From: Comchoanobacter sp040266255
GTDB lineage: Bacteria > Pseudomonadota > Gammaproteobacteria > Comchoanobacterales > Comchoanobacteraceae
Assembly: GCA_040266255.1 (NCBI GenBank)
Contig: JBDQEV010000035.1
Span: 1 to 6,564 of the forward strand
Direction: 5' to 3'
DNA: 6,564 nucleotides
Of this stretch, positions 5,805-6,564 are shown piece by piece. Position numbers and translations under genes: made by a program. The notes under the pieces were generated by a model. That model did no database searches. It was given only the letters and a program-made list of their open reading frames with translations, and was not told where the DNA came from. How positions within the stretch are numbered: the first letter of the stretch is position 1; every line of letters starts with the position of its first letter.

Positions 5805-6564
5805 TCACATTGTTATATTATATCTGTTATCATCTCCTTTACTCTGCATCCAGAGACCAACAGCAACAGCTGCTCCAGCTGCTGCAAACATACTAATTTG
5901 ACGCAAACAATTCCAAAGCCTCTCTGACTTTATCTGTTGACACAGCTCAGGTTCAGCAAAATGGATCGCATACCCATCTTCAGTGATTGCGGCAAGGACA
6001 ATCTCCCGATCTGCTTTCAATGCTTCTGCTGCATACTCGAGTGCATGTCCATTCTGCTGAACTGCTGCGAGTACAATCTTCCGACCTGCTTTCAATACTT
6101 CTGCTGCATACTGGAGCGCATATCCATTCTGTCGAACTGCTGCGAGTACAATCTCCCGATCTGCTTTCAATACTCCTGCTGCATGCGAGAGCACATGTCC
6201 ATTCATCCTAACTACTGCAAGGACAAACTCCCGATCTGCTTTCAATGCTTCTGCTGCATACTGAAGTGCCCATCCATTCTGCTGAACTGCTTCAAGCACA
6301 AAGCCTCGATCTGCTCTCAAGTCTTCTGCTGCATACTGTAGTGCACGTCCATCTGCAGTGACTGCTGCAAGGACAAAGTATCGATCTGCTCTTAATTCTT
6401 CTACTGCATGCTCGAGTGCATATCCATCCTGCCGAACTGCTGTAAGTACAATCTCCCGGTCTGCTCTGAATTCTCCTGCTGCATACTGTAGTGCATATCC
6501 ATCCTGCCGAACTGCTGCAAGTACAATCTCCCGGTCTTCTCTCAATTCTTCTGCTGCATAAAGG
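5805..6564 (-). CDS. DUF4116 tandem-repeat protein with C-terminal hydrophobic segment, 5' end cut by window edge
   Basis: The frame runs open to the right edge. The bases just before the first in-frame TTG (6545) encode YAAEE, the end of another repeat unit, so the true start is outside the window. Eight 25-residue units follow (consensus L-[RK]-A-D-R-E-I-V-L-A-A-V-x-Q-[DN]-G-x-A-L-Q then Y-A-A-E-x), characteristic of DUF4116, a repeat common in amoeba-associated bacteria and some protists. The eighth unit is degenerate (AITEDGYAIHFAEPE). A 46-residue tail follows, with a hydrophobic stretch, ISMFAAAGAAVAVGLWM, ending 13 residues before the C-terminus, like a tail anchor. The most variable sites inside units are positions 13-14 and 17, while the DRE-IVLAAV core is nearly invariant, suggesting a repeated two-helix scaffold with a variable surface. 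Function is unknown; a host-directed membrane-anchored role is inference. Confidence 0.85.
   Translation of the reverse strand, partial: LYAAEELREDREIVLAAVRQDGYALQYAAGEFRADREIVLTAVRQDGYALEHAVEELRADRYFVLAAVTADGRALQYAAEDLRADRGFVLEAVQQNGWALQYAAEALKADREFVLAVVRMNGHVLSHAAGVLKADREIVLAAVRQNGYALQYAAEVLKAGRKIVLAAVQQNGHALEYAAEALKADREIVLAAITEDGYAIHFAEPELCQQIKSERLWNCLRQISMFAAAGAAVAVGLWMQSKGDDNRYNITM
5946..6545 (-). repeat. Eight 75-bp tandem repeats encoding DUF4116 units
   Basis: Exact 75-base periodicity, no indels: unit boundaries on the minus strand fall at 6545, 6470, 6395, 6320, 6245, 6170, 6095 and 6020. Anchors such as the plus-strand AATCT[CT]CCG recur at 6000 and 6075. Units 1-4 (6545-6246) encode LR or FR at the start, units 5-8 mostly LK; 1 and 2 share RQDGYAL and 4 to 7 share NG, hinting at block duplications. 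The array continues past the right edge. Confidence 0.9.

Noticed and set aside
5642..5896. 84-codon plus-strand frame starting with TTG and rich in Tyr, Leu and Ile
   Set aside because: It has no Shine-Dalgarno, a low-complexity Gln/Leu end that is antisense to the DUF4116 protein's Ala-rich tail, and overlap with a well-supported gene.
5937..6341. Cysteine-rich plus-strand open frames across the repeat array, including 5987-6211 and 6358-6561
   Set aside because: They are periodic shadows of the 75-bp minus-strand repeats: the reverse complement of GCAGCAGAAG-type codons gives repetitive Cys, Leu and Ser. The minus-strand reading matches a known family.
5946..6545. CRISPR-like reading of the regular 75-bp array
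   Set aside because: Units are contiguous without unique spacers, keep one reading frame and encode a known protein repeat.

Overview
The window is AT-rich bacterial DNA with short intergenic gaps, Shine-Dalgarno sequences before most starts and sigma70-like promoter candidates. The thymidine kinase matches the enterobacterial/gammaproteobacterial Tdk very closely. The genes at both ends carry eukaryote-associated repeat domains (ankyrin, U-box-like, DUF4116). Together these suggest a host- or amoeba-associated gammaproteobacterium, such as a Legionellales or Berkiella-like lineage. The lineage is inferred from gene content; no rRNA or other phylogenetic marker is present.

Layout. (1) 1-695, minus strand, cut by the left edge: a protein with an ankyrin repeat, a U-box/RING-like module and DUF4116 repeats, which looks like a candidate effector. 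(2) 696-977: intergenic, with a plus-strand promoter candidate. (3) 978-1550, plus: a small secreted protein of unknown function, followed by a hairpin terminator. (4) 1606-1896: no recognisable gene. (5) 3750 down to 1897, minus: a three-gene operon with overlapping junctions encoding a GNAT acetyltransferase, thymidine kinase (tdk) and a GyrI-like effector-binding protein, behind a good -35/-10 pair with a 17-base spacer. (6) 3869-4687, plus, divergent from the operon: an outer-membrane beta-barrel protein with a duplicated acidic loop and two competing start sites. (7) 5514 down to 4732, minus: an unrecognised 260-residue protein. (8) 5515-5804: intergenic. (9) 5805-6564, minus, cut by the right edge: a DUF4116 protein of at least eight 25-residue (75-bp) tandem repeats ending in a hydrophobic segment.

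The most interesting element is the pair of DUF4116 proteins at the two edges, especially the left one, where the repeats are joined to an ankyrin repeat and a ubiquitin-ligase-like module. The central genes look like ordinary metabolism (thymidine salvage), small-molecule binding or acetylation, and envelope proteins. No CRISPR array, insertion sequence, tRNA or rRNA is visible, and no complete new defence or mobile system could be supported.
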